From Clostridia bacterium (lineage in GTDB: Bacteria > Bacillota > Clostridia > Oscillospirales > Acutalibacteraceae): 64,000 nucleotides of DNA. The DNA is taken from positions 31,611 through 95,610 of the forward strand of contig JAFQSP010000001.1 in the NCBI GenBank assembly GCA_017409475.1, given 5' to 3'. The translations under genes and the position numbers were made by a program. Below, in pieces: positions 54,663 to 61,981 of the stretch (position 1 is its first letter; the number at the start of each line of letters is the position of its first letter). The notes beneath the pieces were generated by a model. That model worked only from the letters and a program-made list of their open reading frames with translations. It ran no database searches and was not told where the DNA came from.

Positions 54663-55070
54663 ATGTACGATAATATTGGTCGGAAAATTAAAGGTTTAGC
54701 AAGCGGTTTTTTTATTTCTTTGGCTGTAATTGGGGTTGTCATCGGTATTATTATGATTCTGGCTTTTGAGGGGGCAATGGTTATTATCGGTTTGCTCATG
54801 TTGATTTTTGTTCCGATTTTGTCGTTGGTATTATCATGGTTGATTTACGGTTTTGGCGAGCTTATTGAGAATCAATGCGCGACAATGGCGATTTTAGAGG
54901 ATATTAGAGACGGTATTAGCGAAAAAACGACCGAAACTAATTGTTTGGCGGAAGAAATTAAATTTTACAAGTATGACAATTCATCCACCAGCTTTTGTAA
55001 AAATTGCAATACCGAACAGCCTGACAATCGAACGGTTTGCTGGAAATGCGGCAGGTATATTATTAAATAA
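54663..55070 (+). CDS. Small membrane protein with C-terminal zinc ribbon
   Basis: I start at ATG 54663, after AAGGGAGGATAAA, since the longer frame crosses the leader RNA. The protein has 135 residues. Two hydrophobic segments at about 14-36 and 38-62 form a hairpin. The C-terminus carries two Cys pairs, FCKNCN and VCWKCGRY, in the zinc-ribbon arrangement. No characterised family is recognised. Expression is preceded by a promoter-hairpin-terminator leader, so it may be controlled by attenuation. Confidence 0.65.
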   Translation: MYDNIGRKIKGLASGFFISLAVIGVVIGIIMILAFEGAMVIIGLLMLIFVPILSLVLSWLIYGFGELIENQCATMAILEDIRDGISEKTTETNCLAEEIKFYKYDNSSTSFCKNCNTEQPDNRTVCWKCGRYIIK

Positions 55071-55110
55071 AAAAAGCACCGTGACGTTTTTATACGCCAC
55101 GGTGCTTTTT
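55071..55110. terminator. Bidirectional terminator
   Basis: AAAAAGCACCGTG and CACGGTGCTTTTT form a perfect outer stem between convergent genes. Confidence 0.88.
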
Positions 55111-55125
55111 TATATGTTCACTGTT

Positions 55126-57174
55126 TTACTGGTCGAGATTGATTATAAAGCGGAAGGATACTCGACGTGAAGCCGATTTATTAACCTTACCTGATACATC
55201 GTATATCGGCTTGCTGTTAGAGAGACCGATTGCCTCCAATGATGTAGCCAATTTGCTTGTATCTACGCCGTTTTCTGACGAAACACAGTAGTCTTTAACA
55301 TTGTTTGCGCGTTCTTTTGATAAGGGTAAACCGCTTTCGTATGTACTGCCTTTAACAGGAGCAGTATGACCTTCTATCATAGTTTTAGAGATAAAGCCGT
55401 CATATTTTTCTGAATAAATGACAGAGGTGTAAACCTTTAAGAATCTGCTGATAAATTCCTTGCCGTTTTCGGTAAGTACAGCCGAATCTCCGCCGAAAAG
55501 CACCGAGGAATCAAGTGCAAGCTCACCGGTTTCCTCGTTTACCGAAACGGTGATGCCTTCTTTTCTGAATGCTGCAATAAGGTCGGCAAGAAGGTCTTCC
55601 TTCTTTTCAACAAGGTCTTCAAGCTCATCGTCTTCGATTTCTACATCCTCTTCGACAAAGTCCTTAATAATCGCACTGTATGGGTTCCATTTAAACAGTT
55701 TCTTGTACTCTTGACCGCCTACATTTGAATAATCATAGGACAAAATGAAATCGTTAAAGTTTACAAAGGTTTTTTCAACGGTAGCAGCCGAGTCTAAAAC
55801 AGTACCTGTACCTTTAAATGTATATACATTGCGCGATTCGTCGAAGGTGTATTTTCCGCATACTGCATCCTTTTGGCTTGTGGATTCGCTCCAACCCTCG
55901 TAAGAAACCTTTATCTGACCGTCATCGGTGAATTCCTGAACGGTGAATCCGTAATAGCCGGGAACTTTATACTTGCCTTTCGGTTTTTCTTTCGAGAAGG
56001 TAATTTGCTTTCCGTTATATTTGAGGGTTTTCTTATTGAAAATAGCGCAAATTACTGTTTCCTTGTTTTCCGGAGTTACTTCGTAAAAAATGCCCGGATA
56101 TTCTTCTTCAGAAATGTCTTGAGCAAGCTCTCCGTAATAATAGAACTCGATGTCGGAAGCATCATCGTCAATTCCCAAATCCAAGGTGGTGTATTTCCAT
56201 TCACCTGCAAAATTGACCTCTTCAATTGCTACAGTTTCGAATTCAAAACCGCAGTTGCCACCCTTATCGGAAATGAGGTGAAGCTTATTCAGGGTTGAGG
56301 GGAGAGAAATCTTTTTAATGCTTCTGCATTCGCTGAATGCAAATTTACCAAGCTCGTTAAAGCCCTCGGGTAATGACACTTCGGTAATTAAAGTACATCC
56401 CGAAAATGCCCACTGACCGATTGATTTTAAGGTTGACGGGAACTTAATGCTTTCGAGACTTTCGCAATTATAAAATGCGTTTTCGTCAATGGTTTCGAGC
56501 CCTTCGTTAAGCTCAACCTTTTTCAGCTGACGAGCTCTTGCAAAAGCGTTTTTGTCAATGGTTTTTATTGTTTCAGGCAAAACTACCTTTGTTACGTTTT
56601 CAGCTGTGTAATTGATGGTGTCGGCGGCTACGCTTGTAACCGTTTCTTCACCGTTTTTATCAGGAACGTAAATTTCGGTGTCGAGGCAGGTGCCAACGCC
56701 AATCCAAGCGCAGGTTCCGTCTCCGTTTGATTTAAATTCGAGCCCTTCGCTGTAAGAAGGGGACACCGAGCCAAAGGCAAATATTCCGATTACTACCGCA
56801 ATTACTGCTACGGCGGCAATTGCGATTATGGGTAAAAGCTTCTTATTTTTTGGCTGCTTTTGTGTAGCGACAGGCTGATTTTTAGCCATGACCGGTTGAA
56901 CGGGAGCGGTCTCTTGAACGGGAGCGGTCTCTTGAACGGGAGCGGCCTCTTGAACGGGAACAGCCTCCTGAACGGGAACAGCCTCCTGAACGGGAACAGC
57001 CTCCTGAACGGGTGCCGCCTGCTGAACGGGTGCCTCTTGCTGAACGGGTGCCTCTTGCTGAACGGGTGCCTCTTGCTGAACGGGAGCGGCTACCGGAATG
57101 TTTTGAGCGGCTCCGCAGTTGATACAGAATTTTGCGTTTTCGTCGATTTTGTTGCCACAGTTTTGACAGAACAT
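55126..57174 (-). CDS. Zinc-ribbon / hexapeptide-repeat / leucine-rich / OmpA-like membrane protein
   Basis: The protein has 682 residues. An N-terminal zinc ribbon (FCQNCG...FCINCG, residues 2-20) stays in the cytoplasm. Residues about 28-92 form a P-V-Q-(Q/E) hexapeptide-like repeat (APVQQE, APVQET, VPVQEA), followed by a membrane helix at about 112-134. Outside, residues about 190-300 form leucine-rich repeats of the BspA/LRR_5 type (TIDENAFYNCESLESIKFPS). A middle domain follows, and the C-terminal 120 residues carry an OmpA/MotB-like fold (EGHTAPVKGSTYESGLPLSKERANNV, SASRRVSFRF). This suggests contact with peptidoglycan. The gene shares its ribosome-site region with the paralogue upstream. 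Confidence 0.75.
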   Translation of the reverse strand: MFCQNCGNKIDENAKFCINCGAAQNIPVAAPVQQEAPVQQEAPVQQEAPVQQAAPVQEAVPVQEAVPVQEAVPVQEAAPVQETAPVQETAPVQPVMAKNQPVATQKQPKNKKLLPIIAIAAVAVIAVVIGIFAFGSVSPSYSEGLEFKSNGDGTCAWIGVGTCLDTEIYVPDKNGEETVTSVAADTINYTAENVTKVVLPETIKTIDKNAFARARQLKKVELNEGLETIDENAFYNCESLESIKFPSTLKSIGQWAFSGCTLITEVSLPEGFNELGKFAFSECRSIKKISLPSTLNKLHLISDKGGNCGFEFETVAIEEVNFAGEWKYTTLDLGIDDDASDIEFYYYGELAQDISEEEYPGIFYEVTPENKETVICAIFNKKTLKYNGKQITFSKEKPKGKYKVPGYYGFTVQEFTDDGQIKVSYEGWSESTSQKDAVCGKYTFDESRNVYTFKGTGTVLDSAATVEKTFVNFNDFILSYDYSNVGGQEYKKLFKWNPYSAIIKDFVEEDVEIEDDELEDLVEKKEDLLADLIAAFRKEGITVSVNEETGELALDSSVLFGGDSAVLTENGKEFISRFLKVYTSVIYSEKYDGFISKTMIEGHTAPVKGSTYESGLPLSKERANNVKDYCVSSENGVDTSKLATSLEAIGLSNSKPIYDVSGKVNKSASRRVSFRFIINLDQ
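56889..57085 (-). repeat. 18-bp tandem repeats encoding A-P-V-Q-x-x
   Basis: Eleven or so in-frame 18-bp units (CTCTTGAACGGGAGCGGT and variants on the plus strand) encode APVQET, VPVQEA and APVQQE. The units fall into blocks of near-identical copies, which points to slippage or recombination. Confidence 0.85.
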
Positions 57175-57321
57175 GAAAACAACTCCTAATAAAATTATTT
57201 AAAATGTGTTTGTTGAATCATAAATTGAATAATAAAATTTCATCTGCAAGAAAATCTAAATTTCCATAAAACTTTGGTAATACGTTTATCATGTTAAAAG
57301 CACAAGGATGTTTATGTTTTT

Positions 57322-58293
57322 TTATTTCTTAACAAATCCTTGTCCTAATAAGGTGGTTTCAGTGGCAGACATAGAAATATAGGTATTTGTTTTTAAAATA
57401 CCTGCGGTGTACAGTTCGTTGTACTGAGCAGCTTGATCTACGTTGGAATATGTAAATTTAATGGTTAAATAGTTTGTTCCCATTGTGTGTTCAACCTTGC
57501 AGCATGACAAAGCTTCGAATTTTGCATATTCTTCTTTCATAGTGTTTAGTAATTGAGTTTTTTTATCTTCTGCAAGTCCTATAACAGGGATGTATACTGT
57601 TTCAACCCACTGCTTTACTACGTCGTTTTTATATCCGTAATCAGAGCAGCAAATTATATTACCTGCCTGCTTGGATGCGAAACTTGCCGTTTCCATGCCA
57701 AAAAATGTATTAAAATGTACAATATATGTATCATTAAAAATTGCATCATAAGCAGAACTGGATGCACTTACAGTGGCTTCACTACTGCTTTCATTGCTGA
57801 TTTCAGAAGATTGCTGAGACGGTATGTATTGGCTGCTGGTGTATCCGGTGTAGTTATTTTCATTTGAATCGGATTTAAATGAAGGAGCAATAACAAATTT
57901 ACCAATAATACCACCGAGTAATACAATTGCTATTGCTATTATGATGCCTACTGCTTTATTGCTTTTTTGTGGTTGAGAATTTGTTACAGGTGCTTGTGCT
58001 GCCTGCTGAACAGGTGCTGTCTGCTGAACAGGTGCTGTCTGCTGAACAGGTGCTGTCTGCTGAACAGGTGCTGTCTGCTGAACAGGTGCTGTCTGCTGAA
58101 CGGGTGCTGCCTGCTGAACGGGTGCCGCCTGATGAACGGGTGCTGTCTGCTGAACGGGTGCTGTCTGCTGAACGGGTGCCGCCTGCTGAACGGGTGCTGA
58201 GTTTACATCGTCGATTGTTGCTTGCTTTGCACCGCATTTATTGCAAAACTTGCTGGTGTCTGAAATTTGATTGCCGCAATTTGAACAGAACAT
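57322..58293 (-). CDS. Zinc-ribbon, hexapeptide-repeat membrane protein (paralogue)
   Basis: I start at ATG 58293 (323 residues), after TTAGGAGTTGTTTTC, the same sequence that precedes the gene at 57174. The zinc ribbon FCSNCG...FCNKCG is at 2-20. Residues about 34-98 are tandem APVQQT/APVQQA repeats. A membrane segment (AVGIIIAIAIVLLGGIIGKF) near 114-133 follows, then a serine-rich linker and an extracytoplasmic domain of about 130 residues (YIVHFNTFFGMETASFASKQ onwards). That domain weakly resembles DUF1307/YehR-type lipoproteins, which is a low-confidence impression. Confidence 0.7.
   Translation of the reverse strand: MFCSNCGNQISDTSKFCNKCGAKQATIDDVNSAPVQQAAPVQQTAPVQQTAPVHQAAPVQQAAPVQQTAPVQQTAPVQQTAPVQQTAPVQQTAPVQQAAQAPVTNSQPQKSNKAVGIIIAIAIVLLGGIIGKFVIAPSFKSDSNENNYTGYTSSQYIPSQQSSEISNESSSEATVSASSSAYDAIFNDTYIVHFNTFFGMETASFASKQAGNIICCSDYGYKNDVVKQWVETVYIPVIGLAEDKKTQLLNTMKEEYAKFEALSCCKVEHTMGTNYLTIKFTYSNVDQAAQYNELYTAGILKTNTYISMSATETTLLGQGFVKK
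57990..58200 (-). repeat. 18-bp tandem repeats encoding A-P-V-Q-Q-(T/A)
   Basis: About eleven contiguous 18-bp units (CTGCTGAACAGGTGCTGT and variants on the plus strand). The first five are nearly identical, consistent with recent expansion. Confidence 0.88.
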
Positions 58294-58424
58294 GAAAACA
58301 ACTCCTAATAATATTATTTTATATACGCTGGTTAAATTATACATTCAATATTATAAAATTTCAAGTGTTGAAAATATATGTATTAAGCTTTGATAGTTGA
58401 AAGAATTGTATATTAGCTCTATTA

Positions 58425-58462
58425 ATAAAAAACGCCCTGCAACCTCTCGGTCGTAGGGCGTT
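58425..58462 (-). terminator. Terminator of the integrase transcript
   Basis: On the minus strand AACGCCCT...AGGGCGTT forms the outer stem with further complementarity inside, followed by six T residues. It lies about 160 bases beyond the integrase stop and closest to the likely chromosome-element junction. Confidence 0.8.
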
Positions 58463-58514
58463 TAATCTTATTCGGCTAATGGTTTCATCGTTGGGATTTC
58501 ATTTGTAAAACTCA

Positions 58515-58600
58515 CGTAACCCTACAAAAGTCTTCAAAGCCCCAGTAAATAAGCCACTTTCCAAACTTTTTAAAAATATAAATCTCCGTAAGGCTACATA
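58515..58600. promoter_or_regulatory. Candidate integrase arm sites
   Basis: CGTAACCCTACAAA (58515-58528) and CGTAAGGCTACATA (58587-58600) are direct repeats in the 325-base gap beyond the integrase stop. Their place suggests arm-type binding sites or part of att. Nothing else in this gap looks coding. Confidence 0.35.
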
Positions 58601-58618
58601 CATTATGTTCCATTTGGC

Positions 58619-59902
58619 TTAACTTTTGGCGTATTGGCTTACGGATGCCTCGGAATTGGATGCTGCAAGCTTGCCCTTTTGGAAATAGGCATCCAGTCCT
58701 GCAAACTCATCTTTTCTGAGGTCTTTGGTCACATCGGCATAAATTCCGAGTGTTGTCGAAACATCGGCATGGCCTAAAGCATCTTGAATCACCTTGATGT
58801 TAACACCCGCTTCACACATTCGCGTAGTAAAGGTATGACGAAGGGTGTGGCAACTGAAATGCGGTAACAGCACCTCGGGATTTTCGCTTTTTTCAAACTG
58901 CGCGTCATTGCAATCACGTATGATGCGGCGGATCGCTTTATTGAGCGTTCCCAAGTGCTGAGTATCGCCGTATCTGTTGACGAAAATAAAATCGGTATAT
59001 CCGTCAACCGACGCCTTACAGCTTATGCCTGTTTCTTTTTGATTTTCCCGTTCCTCTAAGAACGCTTCCTTGACAAAGCCAAGCATCGGAACGACACGCT
59101 CACCGGCTTTGGTCTTTGGCGTGTTCACATTGAAGCTGCAACCCTTTTGCGGTCCGTGGCTATAGTAAACGAGGGTATGGTTCACATCAATGAGCCCTTC
59201 GTCCAAATCGATATCACACCAACGAAGACCTGTTGCTTCCCCAACGCGAAGACCGGTGCCTAACATTACTGCAAAGATCGGATACCAGTGGCGATAGCGC
59301 GCTGTGTTCCTCAGGTAGTCCAAAAACAACTCCTGCTCAGCAACCGTCAGCGCCTTCCGCTTTTCCGTTTGGAAGCAGTGGGCTTGCTTTAGTTCCTTCA
59401 AAACTCTCTCCGAAGGGTTACTTCTGATGTACCCGTCGTCAACCGCCAAATCAAATACCTGATGCAGCACGGTATGGATGCTATCAATAGTGGAAGCCTG
59501 TAAACCTCTTTCATCTGCCAAGTAATTGTAAAACCGCTTAACGTCCGATTTCTTTACTTGGGATATTTTAAGCTTCCCAAACTTAGGTCGAACAAAGGTG
59601 TTAAACATATACTTGTAGTTTTGGAAGGTGTTATCCTTCAGCCCTCGCTTAATATGACACCAGAGATCAAAAAGCTCGTTGATGGTCGTATTTCGCTTTT
59701 CGGCCTTTATGCCGTCCGAAATATCGCGGTCAACTTCCTTCTCTTTCTCGCGTAGTTCTTCAAGCGTTTTGCCGTAGATAACGTGACGCTTTCCAAATTG
59801 ATCGGTCCACCGATAGTCATAGCTACCGTTCGGTCGTTGCCATTCTCCTTTGCGGAGAACGATTCTATCTTTGTCTTTTCTTTTTGTTGATTGTCTTGCC
59901 AT
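58619..59902 (-). CDS. int: Tyrosine recombinase / integrase
   Basis: I start at ATG 59902, after GAAAGGAGCACTT (428 residues). Residues 1-60 form the AP2/Tn916-type arm-binding domain (YDYRWTDQFGKRHVIYGKT). A SAM-like core-binding domain lies at about 70-170. The catalytic domain has TGLRVGEATGLRW near 213-225, the box HTLRHTFTTRM near 353-363, LGHADVSTTLGIY near 377-389, with Arg, His, Arg, His and nucleophilic Tyr all present. It is the Tn916/ICE and phage type and should excise and integrate the element together with the upstream excisionase. Confidence 0.93.
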   Translation of the reverse strand: MARQSTKRKDKDRIVLRKGEWQRPNGSYDYRWTDQFGKRHVIYGKTLEELREKEKEVDRDISDGIKAEKRNTTINELFDLWCHIKRGLKDNTFQNYKYMFNTFVRPKFGKLKISQVKKSDVKRFYNYLADERGLQASTIDSIHTVLHQVFDLAVDDGYIRSNPSERVLKELKQAHCFQTEKRKALTVAEQELFLDYLRNTARYRHWYPIFAVMLGTGLRVGEATGLRWCDIDLDEGLIDVNHTLVYYSHGPQKGCSFNVNTPKTKAGERVVPMLGFVKEAFLEERENQKETGISCKASVDGYTDFIFVNRYGDTQHLGTLNKAIRRIIRDCNDAQFEKSENPEVLLPHFSCHTLRHTFTTRMCEAGVNIKVIQDALGHADVSTTLGIYADVTKDLRKDEFAGLDAYFQKGKLAASNSEASVSQYAKS

Positions 59903-59987
59903 AAGTGCTCCTTTCTCGGGTTGGCAAGAGCAAAGTTCCAACATATTTATTATACCACAACCTTGCTCTTAACACAACCCTTTTGGC

Positions 59988-60182
59988 TTAAATTGAGTAC
60001 GCTTTTTCGAGATACTCGTCGAATTTCTTTCTTTTAATCAGTCGCTTACCGCCAATCCACAGAACAAATTCACATCGGTCGTCGTTCGTGAGCTTTCGGA
60101 TGCGATTTATACCTACGCCTGAATAAGCGGCTGCCTCTTCAAGCGTTAAACAGCTTTTCTGCCAAATTGGAATCTCTTTCAT
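59988..60182 (-). CDS. xis: Excisionase (Xis), Tn916 type
   Basis: The start is ATG 60182, with GAGGAGGTG 7 bases upstream; the longer frame begins in non-coding DNA. The protein has 64 residues. It shows a MerR-like winged helix in KSCLTLEEAAAYSGVGINRI near 9-28, followed by a beta hairpin CEFVLWIGGKRLIKRKKFDE. It bends att DNA and directs the integrase toward excision. It lies 85 bases before int, the usual ICE arrangement. Confidence 0.88.
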   Translation of the reverse strand: MKEIPIWQKSCLTLEEAAAYSGVGINRIRKLTNDDRCEFVLWIGGKRLIKRKKFDEYLEKAYSI

Positions 60183-60396
60183 CGGCACACCTCCTCGTGC
60201 GATATTTACCTCCTTCCTTGCCGGAGGCAGGCATACTAAAATCAAACATTTAAACTTCTCCTTCATAATTTTTAAGAGCCTCGATCTGCCGTCATCAGAT
60301 TTCGACCTTTAGAATTTTCGTTCAGAGAATCGAATAGGGGTTTCTAATCTCTGTACGAAAATCTCTGCTGAAAATATAAAAAACATAAATTTCGAC

Positions 60397-60418
60397 TTTC
60401 AAGAAAAGATTAACGAAA
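60397..60418. repeat. Direct repeat word, copy 1 (TTCAAGAAAAGATTAA)
   Basis: TTTCAAGAAAAGATTAACGAA lies directly after the stop of the gene at 60420-60827. Related copies are at 60866-60886 and 60947-60967 on the other side of that gene. The remainder of the gap 60183-60419 also contains the inverted pair TTCAGAGA...TCTCTG, with no gene visible. Confidence 0.7.
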
Positions 60419-60419
60419 T

Positions 60420-60827
60420 TTATTTTTGCTGATTGCGCTGCCGTATTTCTTGCATCCTTCTTTCATATTCTTCGGCAGCTCTCTGCTCTTCTTGCTCGGA
60501 TTCCAGCCATTCAATTTCATCTGCTTGACGAAACTTAATCTGCTTTCGAATCAGTTCTTTGATAACGATAGTTCTTTTTCTGCTCGGCAAAGCACTAACA
60601 TATTCAATGTTCTGCTTGCCTTTGATAGCAAGCCGCAAGTCGAGATATCCGTTTTCTTTTCCAAACGGATCATAGCCAAAAGCAAAAATTACACGACCGC
60701 CGATGCGCTCCGCCTTGATTACGGCATTGATGAAATTACCAAAAGATTTCGGTGGCAGAAAATTTCGCAAATAAACCAAATCCTCGTCGCCTTCTTTTAG
60801 AATTAAATGAACATTCATCTCGTTCAC
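60420..60827 (-). CDS. Element-borne protein of unknown function
   Basis: The protein has 135 residues. The N-terminal half is globular (NVHLILKEGDEDLVYLRNFL), a central RKRTIVIKELIRKQIKF is basic, and the C-terminal 30 residues form a charged coiled coil (EWLESEQEEQRAAEEYERRM). The GAGGTGAACGAG site precedes ATG. I do not recognise it. The gene is bracketed by copies of TTCAAGAAAA(G/C)ATTAA, so its product may bind that word, as autoregulators and partition adaptors do. This is inference. Confidence 0.6.
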   Translation of the reverse strand: MNEMNVHLILKEGDEDLVYLRNFLPPKSFGNFINAVIKAERIGGRVIFAFGYDPFGKENGYLDLRLAIKGKQNIEYVSALPSRKRTIVIKELIRKQIKFRQADEIEWLESEQEEQRAAEEYERRMQEIRQRNQQK

Positions 60828-60865
60828 CTCCTTTTGTGTAAAACTTAAAATAGGTTTTATGCTCA

Positions 60866-60967
60866 GTTCAAGAAAACATTAAACCGTCCGTCTCGGTTAT
60901 GTATCTTGACCTTGACACAGAAAATATGCTCAAGGTGTTTATCTCATTTCAAGAAAAGATTAACAAA
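60866..60967. repeat. Direct repeat words, copies 2 and 3, with inverted repeat
   Basis: GTTCAAGAAAACATTAAACCG (60866-60886) and TTTCAAGAAAAGATTAACAAA (60947-60967) flank the inverted repeat ACCTTGA...TCAAGGT (60909-60936). They lie just upstream of the gene at 60827 and may hold its promoter and operator. Confidence 0.65.
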
Positions 60968-60969
60968 GA

Positions 60970-61004
60970 AAAAACTGCCGCAAGCAAAATGCTCACAGCA
61001 GTTC
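60970..61004 (-). terminator. Minus-strand terminator beyond the palindrome array
   Basis: On the minus strand AACTGCTGTGAGC and GCTTGCGGCAGTT pair over 13 positions (with G-U pairs), followed by TTTTTC. It could end an RNA that runs through the array at 61026-61390. Confidence 0.65.
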
Positions 61005-61025
61005 TCTTTTATTGGAATTATTTTT

Positions 61026-61245
61026 TAATGAGTGTCATTTTAAAATGACGATGACACTCATTTCGATATGACCGATGACTCTCGTTTTGAAATCGCCTTT
61101 CAGATTCATTGAAGATTAATTTTAGATTTATTAGAGGACGCTCATTTTGAAATGATTGAGACACTTTCATTTCGAGATGATTAGATGGACTTTCATTTTG
61201 AAATGAGGGATGGATTTTCCCTTCGATATGACAATAGATTTCTAA
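61026..61245. repeat. Array of about seven degenerate palindromic repeats with 24-26-bp period
   Basis: Units of the form CTCATTTYGAAATGAYYGATGGA begin near 61033, 61057, 61081, 61141, 61166, 61192 and 61217. Each has a palindromic core CATTTYGAAATG. Further weak copies (CTCAAAATGA, GTCATTTTAAAACGAG, TCATCTCGAAA) continue to about 61390. No plausible gene covers the region. Confidence 0.7.
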
Positions 61246-61461
61246 CCCTCTTGTCAACCTCAAAATGATAGTAATTTTCTTGTCATTTTAAAACGAGTTT
61301 TTGCAAAGAAAATCATCTCGAAAGTATTGTCATTTTCACGCAAAAACACTCTCGAAATTCTTATCATTTCAAAAAGAAAATCAATCTCTAAAGATTTATA
61401 ATATTGAGCATTTTTAAGCGAAAAAACATTAAAATGCGTTTACGATTTAAAAAGTGCTAAA

Positions 61462-61493
61462 TTTATACCCATTTGATGTTATATGGGTATAAA
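61462..61493. repeat. Inverted repeat (11-bp arms) between the two arrays
   Basis: TTTATACCCAT and ATGGGTATAAA are perfect inverted repeats separated by TTGATGTTAT. A second inverted repeat TTATTG...CAATAA lies at about 61503-61523. Confidence 0.75.
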
Positions 61494-61583
61494 AATAAAC
61501 GATTATTGGATTTAATCAATAATTACACTTTAAGGGGGACACTATGATTCATAAACGTCTTTTGTACCCATATAGGCAGTATT

Positions 61584-61884
61584 GCCCCATGTTTCGCCCC
61601 ATGTTTGTAGGCACCCCATATTCTACCCCATAATTTTTTACCCCATAAATCACCCCATACATGACTCTGATTTTAACCCCATGTTCTACCCCATACTTCA
61701 TTCTTGATTCCACCCCACGTTTCGCCCCACGTTTTAACTTCGCATCTTGCCCCAAGTTATGCCCCATATTTTTTGTTACCCCATCTTTTAGCCCCTATCT
61801 ATAATACCCCAACAATCACCCCATGTTTTAAACCACCCCATATTCTACCCCATACTTTTTATACCCCACATTTTACCCCGTGTT
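61584..61884. repeat. Array of ten paired CCCCAT boxes (12-13 bp within pairs)
   Basis: CCCC tracts begin at 61585, 61597, 61614, 61626, 61641, 61653, 61677, 61689, 61713, 61725, 61750, 61762, 61779, 61792, 61807, 61819, 61836, 61848, 61864 and 61876. The two members of each of ten pairs are 12 bp apart (one pair 13). The pairs themselves recur at 27-29 or 36-37 bp. The pair consensus is YRCCCCATRTTYTRCCCCAT. The surrounding frames are accidental. This is an iteron-like, plainly non-coding array; the G-rich strand is the minus strand. Confidence 0.88.
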
Positions 61885-61911
61885 TTTAAATTGACTTTTT
61901 TCTCCCACAAA

Positions 61912-61942
61912 ACAAAAATAAGGCGAGGTGTTACCCTCGCCT
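61912..61942 (-). terminator. Terminator of the DGQHR-HEPN operon
   Basis: Minus-strand AGGCGAGG / CCTCGCCT with a six-base loop is followed by TATTTTTGTTTTG. Confidence 0.85.
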
Positions 61943-61981
61943 AACAATATTCAACACATAGATTTTCTTGTTCGAGAACCT

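Noticed and set aside
61018-61263. Minus-strand frame of 81 residues with FQNES-like repeats
   Set aside because: It is an accidental reading of the palindromic 25-bp units. Irregular unit spacing breaks the frame elsewhere in the array.
61544-61633. Plus-strand 29-codon frame with a GGGGG ribosome-like site at the start of the CCCCAT array
   Set aside because: Most of the frame is made of the repeat boxes themselves, and its codons simply reflect CCCCAT periodicity. It was left out as a likely chance frame.
61584-61884. CRISPR array
   Set aside because: The repeats are 6-base boxes or 18-base pairs with spacers of about 10-20 bases that are similar to each other, and no cas gene is in the window.
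61549-61889. Longer frames across the CCCCAT array on both strands (YGV- and PH-rich products)
   Set aside because: The products are low-complexity consequences of the repeats, lack ribosome sites, and overlap each other on opposite strands.
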